Assembly (NCBI GenBank): GCA_015662815.1
Contig: DQTK01000150.1
Span: 1-5,243 of the forward strand
DNA from: Aquifex aeolicus
GTDB taxonomy: Bacteria; Aquificota; Aquificia; Aquificales; Aquificaceae
Reading direction: 5' to 3'
Length of the DNA stretch: 5,243 nt
Shown: in pieces, positions 1 through 5,154 of the stretch
How positions within the stretch are numbered: position 1 is the first letter of the stretch
Layout: every line of letters starts with the position of its first letter
Made by a program: the position numbers and the translations under genes
The notes under the pieces: model-generated
The model's input: the letters and a program-made list of their open reading frames with translations, nothing else
Database searches by the model: none
Told to the model about the DNA's origin: nothing

Positions 1-28
1 AGAAAAAATTAGAGGGAGAAAACAACAA

Positions 29-1027
29 CTACTCCACGCTTACCTTTCTTTGAGCTTTTAGGTCTTTTAAGAGTTGGTAATCTTTCTTTATATCTCTTCC
101 TGCTCGGGTTAGATATCCACCTACCATAAGAGCGTTTGTCATTAGCGTTGCCATACCGTGAAAGTCTCTTAAGTTTTGTTCTCTTCCTCCGCAAAGTCTC
201 AGTTCAGCCTTAGGATTTGTAAATCGAAACATAGCTATTATCTTTAGAGCCTCCATAACTTCCACACCCGGAGCATTTTCCATAGGTGTTCCTTCAATGG
301 GTATTAGGAAATTCAAAGGAATAGAATCTACTTCAAGTTCTCTATAGGTCAAAGCTATATCTACTCTGTCTTCATTACTTTCTCCCATACCGAATATTCC
401 ACCGCTACATGTAGAAAGACCTACATTCTTAATCCTTTTAATAGTTTCATATCTATCTTCCCAAGTATGAGTGGTGACTATATTTTTGAAGAAATTTCTG
501 GACGTTTCTAGATTGTGATTAATTCTTTTCACACCTGCTTCCTTTAGTTTTCTCAGACTCACTTCATCTAAGGTGCCTGCGGAAACACAAACATTTATCG
601 GTAGTCCTTCTCTTTTAATCTCCTTTACCGCCTCAGTTATACGTTCTACCTCTTCAGGAGTAGCTTTCTTTCCGCTCAGAACTATACAGTATCGGTTAGC
701 TCCGAATTCAACACCTCTTATGGCACCTTCAACCATTTCATCTACCGGGACTAGGTTATAGACATTTATGGGCGTTTTGTAGAATTTGGATTGGGCACAG
801 AATTTACAATCTTCTGAGCAGGCTCCACTTTTTGCATTTATTATTGAGCAGAATTCTACTTCATTTTCAGGGAAATAGTGTTTTTTAACCTTCTGAGCTA
901 AGTGAACGAGAAAAGGAATATATAAGTCATCAACTTGGAAAATGTAAAGTGCTTCCTCCTTTGAAAGTGGAATGTAATTTATAGCTTTCTCATAAAGTTC
1001 ATAAAGTTTCTTCTCCACAGCGTCCAT
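29..1027 (-). CDS. bioB: Biotin synthase (BioB)
   Basis: This cytoplasmic radical SAM enzyme inserts sulfur between C6 and C9 of dethiobiotin, the last step of biotin synthesis. The 332-residue product has the full family signature. The CxxxCxxC motif for the SAM-binding [4Fe-4S] cluster is C70, C74 and C77 (in GACSEDCKFCAQ). C114 (NRYC), C147 (NVCVSAG) and C207 (STCSGGIFGMGE) match the three cysteine ligands of the [2Fe-2S] sulfur-donor cluster, and R277 (LRLCGGRE) matches the conserved arginine ligand. HNLETS at 171-176 corresponds to the substrate and SAM contact segment. Length is near the usual 320-350 residues. The ATG is preceded by AAGGAGG five bases upstream, which fixes the start. 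It lies 30 nt after the reconstructed end of the upstream hydrolase pseudogene on the same strand, so it is probably the distal gene of an operon. No other biotin gene is visible. Confidence 0.97.
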   Translation of the reverse strand: MDAVEKKLYELYEKAINYIPLSKEEALYIFQVDDLYIPFLVHLAQKVKKHYFPENEVEFCSIINAKSGACSEDCKFCAQSKFYKTPINVYNLVPVDEMVEGAIRGVEFGANRYCIVLSGKKATPEEVERITEAVKEIKREGLPINVCVSAGTLDEVSLRKLKEAGVKRINHNLETSRNFFKNIVTTHTWEDRYETIKRIKNVGLSTCSGGIFGMGESNEDRVDIALTYRELEVDSIPLNFLIPIEGTPMENAPGVEVMEALKIIAMFRFTNPKAELRLCGGREQNLRDFHGMATLMTNALMVGGYLTRAGRDIKKDYQLLKDLKAQRKVSVE

Positions 1028-1032
1028 GATAA

Positions 1033-1039
1033 CCTCCTT
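1033..1039 (-). promoter_or_regulatory. Shine-Dalgarno site of bioB within a small possible hairpin
   Basis: AAGGAGG lies five bases before the bioB ATG and supports that start. Just upstream, CCTT (1044-1047) could pair with the AAGG of this site across a four-base loop. Alternatively, AACCT (1045-1049) could pair with AGGTT (1031-1035). Either pairing would partly cover the ribosome site. The stems are only four to five base pairs and would hardly be stable in a thermophile, so regulation is speculative. Confidence 0.6.
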
Positions 1040-1093
1040 GAATAAGGTTTTAGTATTTTACTCCAGCTTTAAATCTAATTCGTTGTAGACTTT

Positions 1094-1537
1094 CTACACG
1101 TTTCTGTTATGAAAAACCTCATACATCTTAACCTTTTCGTACGGATTTCCTTCGAAAAAATCTTTTATTTCATCTATGAAATACCCTTCATCTTTTAACC
1201 TTTTTACCGTTTCCCTTACAAACTTTATATAGGAGTAAGTCCAATCTATAGCCGGTTTGTCTATGGGATAGTTATGCCCTCCTAAAATGGTTATAGCGTC
1301 AAAGTTCTTCAATTCTTTCAGGGTTTTGAGCCATCCCTTAGAACTGGCATTCCTATCTCCCATAAAAGGAATCCTTTCCTTATAAACCAGGTCCCCTATA
1401 AATAAAATCTTTTTGTTTTTCCAGTAAATCACCAAATCGGTATTTGTATGTGCTGGTGGAATAGCGTAAATTTCAAATACGTCTTTGCCCACTTTTAGAG
1501 TTTTCTTACTATTTACCGTAATATCCGGTTCAACCAA
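1094..1537 (-). CDS. C-terminal fragment of the broken MBL-fold hydrolase, possibly reinitiated
   Basis: This 147-residue fragment begins at a TTG with GGAGG (1545-1549) seven bases upstream, an acceptable initiation arrangement; a GTG at 1543 is too close to that site. It carries the distal metal-site residues: His in PPAHTNTD, Asp in FIGDLVY and His in LGGHNYP. It lacks the HxHxDH motif and the signal peptide, so alone it should not be an active exported enzyme. The frame is open and protein-like throughout, with the alternating hydrophobic strands of an MBL fold, which suggests either recent decay or retained expression. It ends at a TAG eleven codons before the likely ancestral end. Confidence 0.35.
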   Translation of the reverse strand: MVEPDITVNSKKTLKVGKDVFEIYAIPPAHTNTDLVIYWKNKKILFIGDLVYKERIPFMGDRNASSKGWLKTLKELKNFDAITILGGHNYPIDKPAIDWTYSYIKFVRETVKRLKDEGYFIDEIKDFFEGNPYEKVKMYEVFHNRNV

Positions 1538-1694
1538 TATCACACCTCCAGTATTCCTTTAAAAATCTTTTTTTGTTCGTAGACTTTTTTTCAGGTTTTC
1601 ATGACCTATTATCTTAGCTTTGATATCTTTAAAGGTTTTTACTCCATACCAGTGGTCGAGATGATAGTGAGTAATTATTGCGTAAAGAATAGGT

Positions 1695-1949
1695 TTATCG
1701 GCTATTTTTTTTCAGTTCCGTTAAGAATTTTTTAGAGAGCTCAGGTGTTGTTAATGTATCTATCACTATCCATCCCTTATCTGTTAAAATCCCGAATGCA
1801 TTGGAGATAAAACCTTTATTTTGGGGTGATGGAAGTCCATCATTTCCCCTTACCATATAAAGGTTTTTGTCTACTTTTATCAATTCCATTGAAAAAGAGA
1901 AAGATAGCACTAAAGAAATAAGAACAAAAAGTTTTACAGGAAACATCAT
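1695..1949 (-). CDS. N-terminal fragment of the broken MBL-fold hydrolase (signal peptide portion)
   Basis: This is the only piece with a normal translation start. The 84-residue product would consist of a signal peptide (charged start, hydrophobic core to about residue 20) and the first beta-strands of the MBL fold. It contains no metal ligand, so it cannot be catalytically active alone. A TTG at 1964 would give five extra residues, but the GGAGGG site overlaps that codon and is spaced correctly for the ATG at 1949 (or the adjacent ATG at 1946). The fragment ends shortly after the eight-A run. It is listed separately because it may still be translated. Confidence 0.35.
   Translation of the reverse strand: MMFPVKLFVLISLVLSFSFSMELIKVDKNLYMVRGNDGLPSPQNKGFISNAFGILTDKGWIVIDTLTTPELSKKFLTELKKNSR
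1705..1712 (-). other. Run of eight A at the frame break of the hydrolase
   Basis: On the coding strand the context is CTG, then eight A, then TAGCC. Read as is, it gives LKKNSR and a stop. Removing one A (or an equivalent frame change) gives LKKIADKPILYAIITHYHLDH, which restores the catalytic motif. Such a run can be a mutational indel hotspot, a sequencing-error hotspot or a slippage site for RNA polymerase. The later stop codons make useful slippage unlikely. Confidence 0.6.
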
Positions 1950-1956
1950 TACTTTT

Positions 1957-1962
1957 CCCTCC
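1957..1962 (-). promoter_or_regulatory. Ribosome binding site that decides the hydrolase start
   Basis: GGAGGG sits seven bases before ATG 1949-1947. This argues for the ATG and against the TTG at 1964, which overlaps the site. With the ATG start, the signal peptide has a usual short charged N-region. Confidence 0.65.
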
Positions 1963-2007
1963 AATAGAAATTAAAGGTGGATGTTCTATTAAAATTTCTG
2001 ATTTAAT

Positions 2008-3504
2008 TCATATTCTCAGGATTCTCGTATTGTAAAGAAATTCTAAAAATACCTTTGCATAATAAACGTTTGAGATGAAACTTGCTATAGTTCCAAGAGC
2101 TAAAGTAGTGGCAAAACCTTTTACGGGACCACTACCGAATTGGAACAGTATAACTGAGGCTACAAGCAGTGTGATGTGAGTATCCCAAACTGCACTAAGG
2201 CTTCTCTTAAATCCCAAGTCTATAGCTTTGGAAAGGGTATTCCCCAGTCTCAGTTCTTCTTTTACCCTTTCGAAGATTAAAACGTTTGAGTCCACCGCTA
2301 TTCCCATATTCAGGATAATTCCGGCTATACCGGGAAGTGTAAGGGTAGCACCCAAAATTCCCATACTCGCCAGAAGGAAAAGAACATTTAAAAGTATTGA
2401 TATATTTGCGGTAATTCCAGCGGTTTTATAACGGGCTACTAAAACTACGGCAAGAAGGATTATAGCAATTATTCCTGCTTTTATCCCCTGTTGAATGGCA
2501 TCTCTTCCTAAAGAAGGTCCCACAACTTTTTCTTGGAGAAACTTAAGAGGAGCCGGAAGACTTCCTGTTCTAAGAACAAGGGCTAAATCCCTTGCTTCTT
2601 GAGCTGTAAAGTTTCCCGTAATCTGCCCCCTATCGGAGATTTTACTCCTTATTACCGGAGCGGAAACCACTTTATTGTCCAGGACTATTGCAAGTCTATT
2701 TCCTACATTTTCTTCTGTAAATTTTCCGAATTTTTCCGCAGCTTCACTTTTGAGTTCAAAATTAACAGCAGGTTGTCCGAATTCGTCCACACCTACGTAG
2801 GCTGTCTTTAAATCTTTGCCCGTGATGACAGGTACCTTGTCAAGTAAAAACCACTCCCTACCATCTCTGGAAGGAAGTATTTCGGTATTTTTTGTAAGCT
2901 TTTCTTCAAGTTCTTCCTTCTTTAAAGAACTATCGACGACAAGTTTCAGTTCAAGAGAAGCTGTACTACCTATTATTTTTTTAGCTCTCTCTATATCCAG
3001 AAAGCCGGGCAATTCAACTATAATTCTTTCTTTACCCGCCCTGCTCACTATCGGTTGTGTTACTCCGAGTTTATCAATACGATTTCTAATAATCTCTATA
3101 CTTTGTCTAACTATATCGTCTTTCAAGAGCTCAATGTATTTCTGAGTATATTGAATTATAAGCTTTCCCTTTTCTTCTTGAAACACTATATTGGGATTTA
3201 GTTCCTGAATTTTTTTCTTTATCCTTTCAAGTTCTGTTTCATCTACATATTCAACAATAACTTTTTGTGTCCCAGCGTAGATATCGAGTATTTGAAACCC
3301 CTCTTTGGAAAGGATTTCATGAACTCTGCGGGATAAACTCTCGTATTCTCTTTTTATAGCTACACTAAATTCCGGCTGAAGGACAAACTCTATTCCGCCT
3401 TTTAGGTCTAATCCTAAGTTTACAGGGTGTTTAAATACTGCATAGATGGACAGCAGAAAAAGTATTATTAACCCGGATAAATGAAGCCATAGGTTTTTTT
3501 TCAT
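2008..3504 (-). CDS. secD: Protein translocase subunit SecD
   Basis: SecD is an inner-membrane protein of the RND superfamily. With SecF it uses the proton or sodium gradient to help pull proteins out through SecYEG. The 498-residue product shows the family plan: a first membrane segment (about 7-24), LGLDLKGG (30-37), a large periplasmic region (about 40-335) with EIIRNRIDKLGVTQP (137-151), VELPG (163-167), and then VVGPSLGRDAIQQG (327-340). Five further membrane segments lie at about 341-357, 365-385, 389-410, 441-457 and 461-485. D405 in AVDSNVLIFERVKEEL matches the conserved charged residue linked to proton use in E. coli SecD. The ATG leads straight into the first membrane segment, so the start is sound, although no Shine-Dalgarno site precedes it. 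SecF is not fused and is not the next gene, so it should be encoded elsewhere. The LipS-like gene ends 42 nt upstream. Confidence 0.96.
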   Translation of the reverse strand: MKKNLWLHLSGLIILFLLSIYAVFKHPVNLGLDLKGGIEFVLQPEFSVAIKREYESLSRRVHEILSKEGFQILDIYAGTQKVIVEYVDETELERIKKKIQELNPNIVFQEEKGKLIIQYTQKYIELLKDDIVRQSIEIIRNRIDKLGVTQPIVSRAGKERIIVELPGFLDIERAKKIIGSTASLELKLVVDSSLKKEELEEKLTKNTEILPSRDGREWFLLDKVPVITGKDLKTAYVGVDEFGQPAVNFELKSEAAEKFGKFTEENVGNRLAIVLDNKVVSAPVIRSKISDRGQITGNFTAQEARDLALVLRTGSLPAPLKFLQEKVVGPSLGRDAIQQGIKAGIIAIILLAVVLVARYKTAGITANISILLNVLFLLASMGILGATLTLPGIAGIILNMGIAVDSNVLIFERVKEELRLGNTLSKAIDLGFKRSLSAVWDTHITLLVASVILFQFGSGPVKGFATTLALGTIASFISNVYYAKVFLEFLYNTRILRI

Positions 3505-3510
3505 ATAAAA

Positions 3511-3524
3511 AATCTTAAAAGATT
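3511..3524 (-). repeat. Short AT-only inverted repeat just before secD
   Basis: On the minus strand AATCTT, two T, then AAGATT form a perfect six-base-pair stem. It is followed by a T-rich stretch leading into the secD ATG six bases later. It occupies the place where a Shine-Dalgarno site would be expected, and none is seen. It resembles a very weak terminator or a start-masking hairpin, but an all-A/U stem with a two-base loop is barely stable, least of all in a thermophile. Confidence 0.35.
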
Positions 3525-3546
3525 CAGAAGGGGAAAGAAAAGGGAA

Positions 3547-4665
3547 TTAATGAGCGTATCTGAAGGAACTGGGGTTTAATATGTCCGGATAGTGGGTTTC
3601 CATTTCGTAATCAAACATCTGCTTTCTTATTCTCTTTAGGTCATTCTTATTAGGTCTAAATGGATAGCTTTTTATGTCTGTGACTGAACAATCTCCGAAG
3701 GGTCTATTACACGCTACTTCAGTAGTTTTTCCTCTGCATCCTGCGGTCATAAACGGTCTTCCACTCCAAAAGATTTCTTCAAATACTTCTTTAGAAACCC
3801 CCCAGTCTATGATTTGTCCCTTTTCGTTGAATTTCATATCTTCGTATCTTGCAAGACCGTTATCAATTAAGTATCTTGCCATTTGAACTCTTCTATACTG
3901 GGATGCCGGGCAGGGTTTCTCCTTTTCCATTAATGAACCTTCTTCAGGCCAGAATGAGAATAAATGTGTTCTTCCACCCAAATCTCTTACCTTTTGAATA
4001 GTCCTCACTATTTCTTCTTCCGTTTCTCCTAGTCCCACTATAAGGTGGCATCCTACATAGCCATCATCCATTATATCCGCACACCACTCGAGAACCTTCC
4101 AGTAGGTCTCCCATCTATGGGGGCTGTTCATGGGTCTGCCTCTCAACTTCTCGAAGAGTTCAGGCGTTGCAGCGTCAAGGGCTACGGTAAGAGTATCAGC
4201 ACCTAATTTTTTGTACTCTTCGAGGTCTTCATAGGTATGTCCTGTAGCATTGAGTAGAATAGATATAAAAAGCTTGTCTCCCAGTTCCCTATGAACCTTT
4301 TCAAGGATGTATTTAGTGTCCCTTATAGACCTGGGATGGGTAATCTGGGAAATACATAATCTCTCTGCATGTCCTACTTTTTTTGTTCTCTCAATTATAT
4401 CGTCAAGTTTTACCGTAGGCCATTCAACTCTTATAAAGTTCTTTTTAGAATACTCAATCTCACGGGCTTTTTGGAGTCCGCAGTAAGCACAGGTTGCATG
4501 ACATCCAGAGGGGTAAGTCAGAAGTGTATTTATACAGCTGAGCTTTGTATCCCTGTAAAACTCTCCCGGTATTAGACCAAGAGTCATAGCGGCAGCCCAA
4601 CTGATTTGCATGTATTCCGGACTTTCTTTTTGCTCGGTAAGTTTTTCAAGAATTAATTTGTTCAT
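3547..4665 (-). CDS. Radical SAM protein, probable LipS1/LipS2-type lipoyl synthase component (biotin-synthase-related)
   Basis: This 372-residue radical SAM protein belongs to the biotin-synthase-related group that includes the two-part lipoyl synthase LipS1/LipS2, which adds sulfur at C6 and C8 of protein-bound octanoyl chains. The CxxxCxxC motif for the SAM-binding cluster is C55, C59 and C62 (SGCHATCAYC). VALDAATPELFEKLRG (161-176) and HLIVGLGETEEE (207-218) are core-barrel segments. A C-terminal group C310, C319 and C326 (AGCRG, VACNRPFGDC) plus C44 could bind a second [4Fe-4S] cluster; known LipS proteins have two clusters and BioB does not. True BioB motifs such as HNLETS are absent, so it is not a second biotin synthase. 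From memory of the families the longer LipS1 type fits best, but LipS1 versus LipS2 cannot be settled here and no partner gene is visible. AAAGGAGGG lies five bases before the ATG. It is the likely first gene of an operon with secD and bioB. Confidence 0.75.
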   Translation of the reverse strand: MNKLILEKLTEQKESPEYMQISWAAAMTLGLIPGEFYRDTKLSCINTLLTYPSGCHATCAYCGLQKAREIEYSKKNFIRVEWPTVKLDDIIERTKKVGHAERLCISQITHPRSIRDTKYILEKVHRELGDKLFISILLNATGHTYEDLEEYKKLGADTLTVALDAATPELFEKLRGRPMNSPHRWETYWKVLEWCADIMDDGYVGCHLIVGLGETEEEIVRTIQKVRDLGGRTHLFSFWPEEGSLMEKEKPCPASQYRRVQMARYLIDNGLARYEDMKFNEKGQIIDWGVSKEVFEEIFWSGRPFMTAGCRGKTTEVACNRPFGDCSVTDIKSYPFRPNKNDLKRIRKQMFDYEMETHYPDILNPSSFRYAH

Positions 4666-4670
4666 ACCAT

Positions 4671-4679
4671 CCCTCCTTT
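4671..4679 (-). promoter_or_regulatory. Strong Shine-Dalgarno site of the LipS-like gene
   Basis: AAAGGAGGG, with five bases (ATGGT) before the ATG at 4665, fixes the start of the radical SAM gene. It is the strongest ribosome site in the window, in contrast to secD, which has none. Confidence 0.75.
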
Positions 4680-4703
4680 AACATCTAAGGGCTTTATTAT
4701 TAC

Positions 4704-4732
4704 ATTCTAAAACCCTTATTTCCCTTTAAAAA
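4704..4732 (-). promoter_or_regulatory. Possible promoter for the minus-strand gene cluster
   Basis: A TAGAAT -10-like box (4709-4704) lies 38 bases upstream of the LipS-like start, and a poor T-rich -35 (TTTTTA, 4732-4727) stands 17 bases further up. The -10 matches the bacterial consensus at five of six positions; the -35 matches only three. Location in the divergent intergenic region is the main support. Confidence 0.25.
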
Positions 4733-4741
4733 TAAGCGCTA

Positions 4742-4770
4742 TTTATAAGAAAAGAAGAAAGGATTATAAG
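4742..4770 (+). promoter_or_regulatory. Possible promoter for the small secreted protein
   Basis: TTTATA (4742-4747) and TATAAG (4765-4770) are separated by 17 bases and match the sigma-70-type consensus at four and five of six positions. The expected transcript start, near 4777, would leave a leader of only about 15 nt. A second -10-like TATACT at 4779-4784 would place the transcript start almost at the ATG, giving a leaderless mRNA. AT-rich DNA produces such matches by chance, so support is modest. Confidence 0.35.
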
Positions 4771-4792
4771 AACGGGTTTATACTTTTTTTAA

Positions 4793-5074
4793 ATGAGGAT
4801 AATACTTATCCTGTTTATCTTAGCCTTTGAAGTTTTTGCAAAGGAAGGAGTCAGGGTAATAGCTTCATGCAACGGTGCATTTTTCGGAGTTTTGAGTTAT
4901 GATGGAGCCCTTTATGCGGTAAGTGGTAAAAAAGGAATTACAAAGGAAACACCACCCGGTGTGCTTTCGATTGAAGACCAGAATACATTACATTTTGTTG
5001 TGTGTAGAAGCGGAGCAGATTTTGAGGGATGCCTAAGTGAAGTTTTTGCAGAAGGATATATTATAAAAAAGTAA
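4793..5074 (+). CDS. Small predicted secreted protein, function unknown
   Basis: I do not recognise this 93-residue protein. It begins with a short signal peptide: Arg2, a hydrophobic core of Ile, Leu and Phe, and a probable cleavage after VFA (residue 16), giving a mature chain of about 77 residues. That chain has three cysteines (C26 in ASCNG, C71 in VVCRS, C80 in EGCLS). Two could form a disulfide, leaving one free or used for a metal, a cofactor or a second chain. No CxxCH haem motif and no lipobox cysteine next to the cleavage site are present. Alternating hydrophobic residues (VRVIASC, FFGVLSYDGALYAV, LHFVVC) suggest a small beta-rich fold. The frame is supported by the signal peptide and by divergent placement from the LipS-like gene. 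No Shine-Dalgarno site lies close to the ATG; a GAAAGGA about 30 nt upstream is too far to help. Confidence 0.7.
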   Translation: MRIILILFILAFEVFAKEGVRVIASCNGAFFGVLSYDGALYAVSGKKGITKETPPGVLSIEDQNTLHFVVCRSGADFEGCLSEVFAEGYIIKK

Positions 5075-5098
5075 ACTAAATTTTGCCGGTCTCTCCTC

Positions 5099-5125
5099 CC
5101 CTGAGGGTGCGAAGTTTTTTCAGGG
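5099..5125. repeat. Inverted repeat in the GC-rich gap between convergent genes
   Basis: CCCTGA (5099-5104) and TCAGGG (5120-5125) are perfect inverted copies around a 15-base spacer, in the 80-nt gap between the stop codons of two convergent genes. The stretch 5081-5150 is visibly richer in G and C than its surroundings. A shared transcription terminator or a small structured RNA would fit the place. However, no T-run follows the stem on either strand, and I match it to no known RNA family. Confidence 0.3.
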
Positions 5126-5154
5126 CAGGTTCTCTGTTCGTTTCCCCACAAAAA

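Larger units (their letters stand above)
1058..1949 (-). pseudogene. Broken exported MBL-fold metallo-hydrolase, SoxH-like
   Basis: Three pieces add up to one metallo-beta-lactamase-fold hydrolase of the periplasmic SoxH-like type. The N-terminal frame (84 residues from the ATG at 1949) has a signal peptide of about 20 residues (MMFPVK then a hydrophobic stretch). It is followed by GLPSPQNKGFISNA and GWIVIDTL, typical of this group, and then stops at 1697-1695. Moving to the next frame at the eight-A run (1705-1712) yields the metal-binding motif THYHLDHWYG (HYHLDH at 1669-1652). That frame meets TAA at 1561-1559 and resumes as VILVEPDITV, PPAHTNTD (third metal-site His), FIGDLVY (bridging Asp) and LGGHNYP (last His). 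TAG at 1096-1094 then ends it, yet KVYNELDLKLE continues in frame to TAA at 1060-1058 and resembles the family tail. The region between HENLKKSL and VEPDITV also looks short. Multiple lesions favour a true pseudogene; indel sequencing errors are the main alternative. It is co-directional with secD and bioB. Confidence 0.8.

Noticed and set aside
1..28. T-rich tract (minus strand) just after the bioB stop as a terminator.
   Set aside because: No hairpin precedes the T-run within the window.
1058..1093. In-frame TAG and TAA in the hydrolase as stop-codon reassignment or readthrough (for example pyrrolysine or selenocysteine).
   Set aside because: The other genes end normally with TAG, TAA or TGA. 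The lesions include frame changes, which recoding of a stop would not explain.
1040..1093. Separate promoter for bioB.
   Set aside because: Only a weak TACTAA box with no acceptable -35; co-transcription with upstream genes is at least as likely.
1963..1999. Inverted repeats AGAAATT/AATTTCT and AATAGAA/TTCTATT between secD and the hydrolase.
   Set aside because: They are AT-rich, seven bases, with wide loops and no T-run. Such pairs are expected by chance in this composition.
573..3145. Several open frames on the plus strand opposite bioB and secD.
   Set aside because: They are antisense shadows of well-supported genes, with no ribosome sites and low-complexity, serine- and phenylalanine-rich products.
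4912..5151. Minus-strand open frame of 79 codons across the small secreted-protein gene.
   Set aside because: It overlaps the secreted-protein gene and the GC-rich gap. Its product is not protein-like, and the plus-strand frame has a clear signal peptide.
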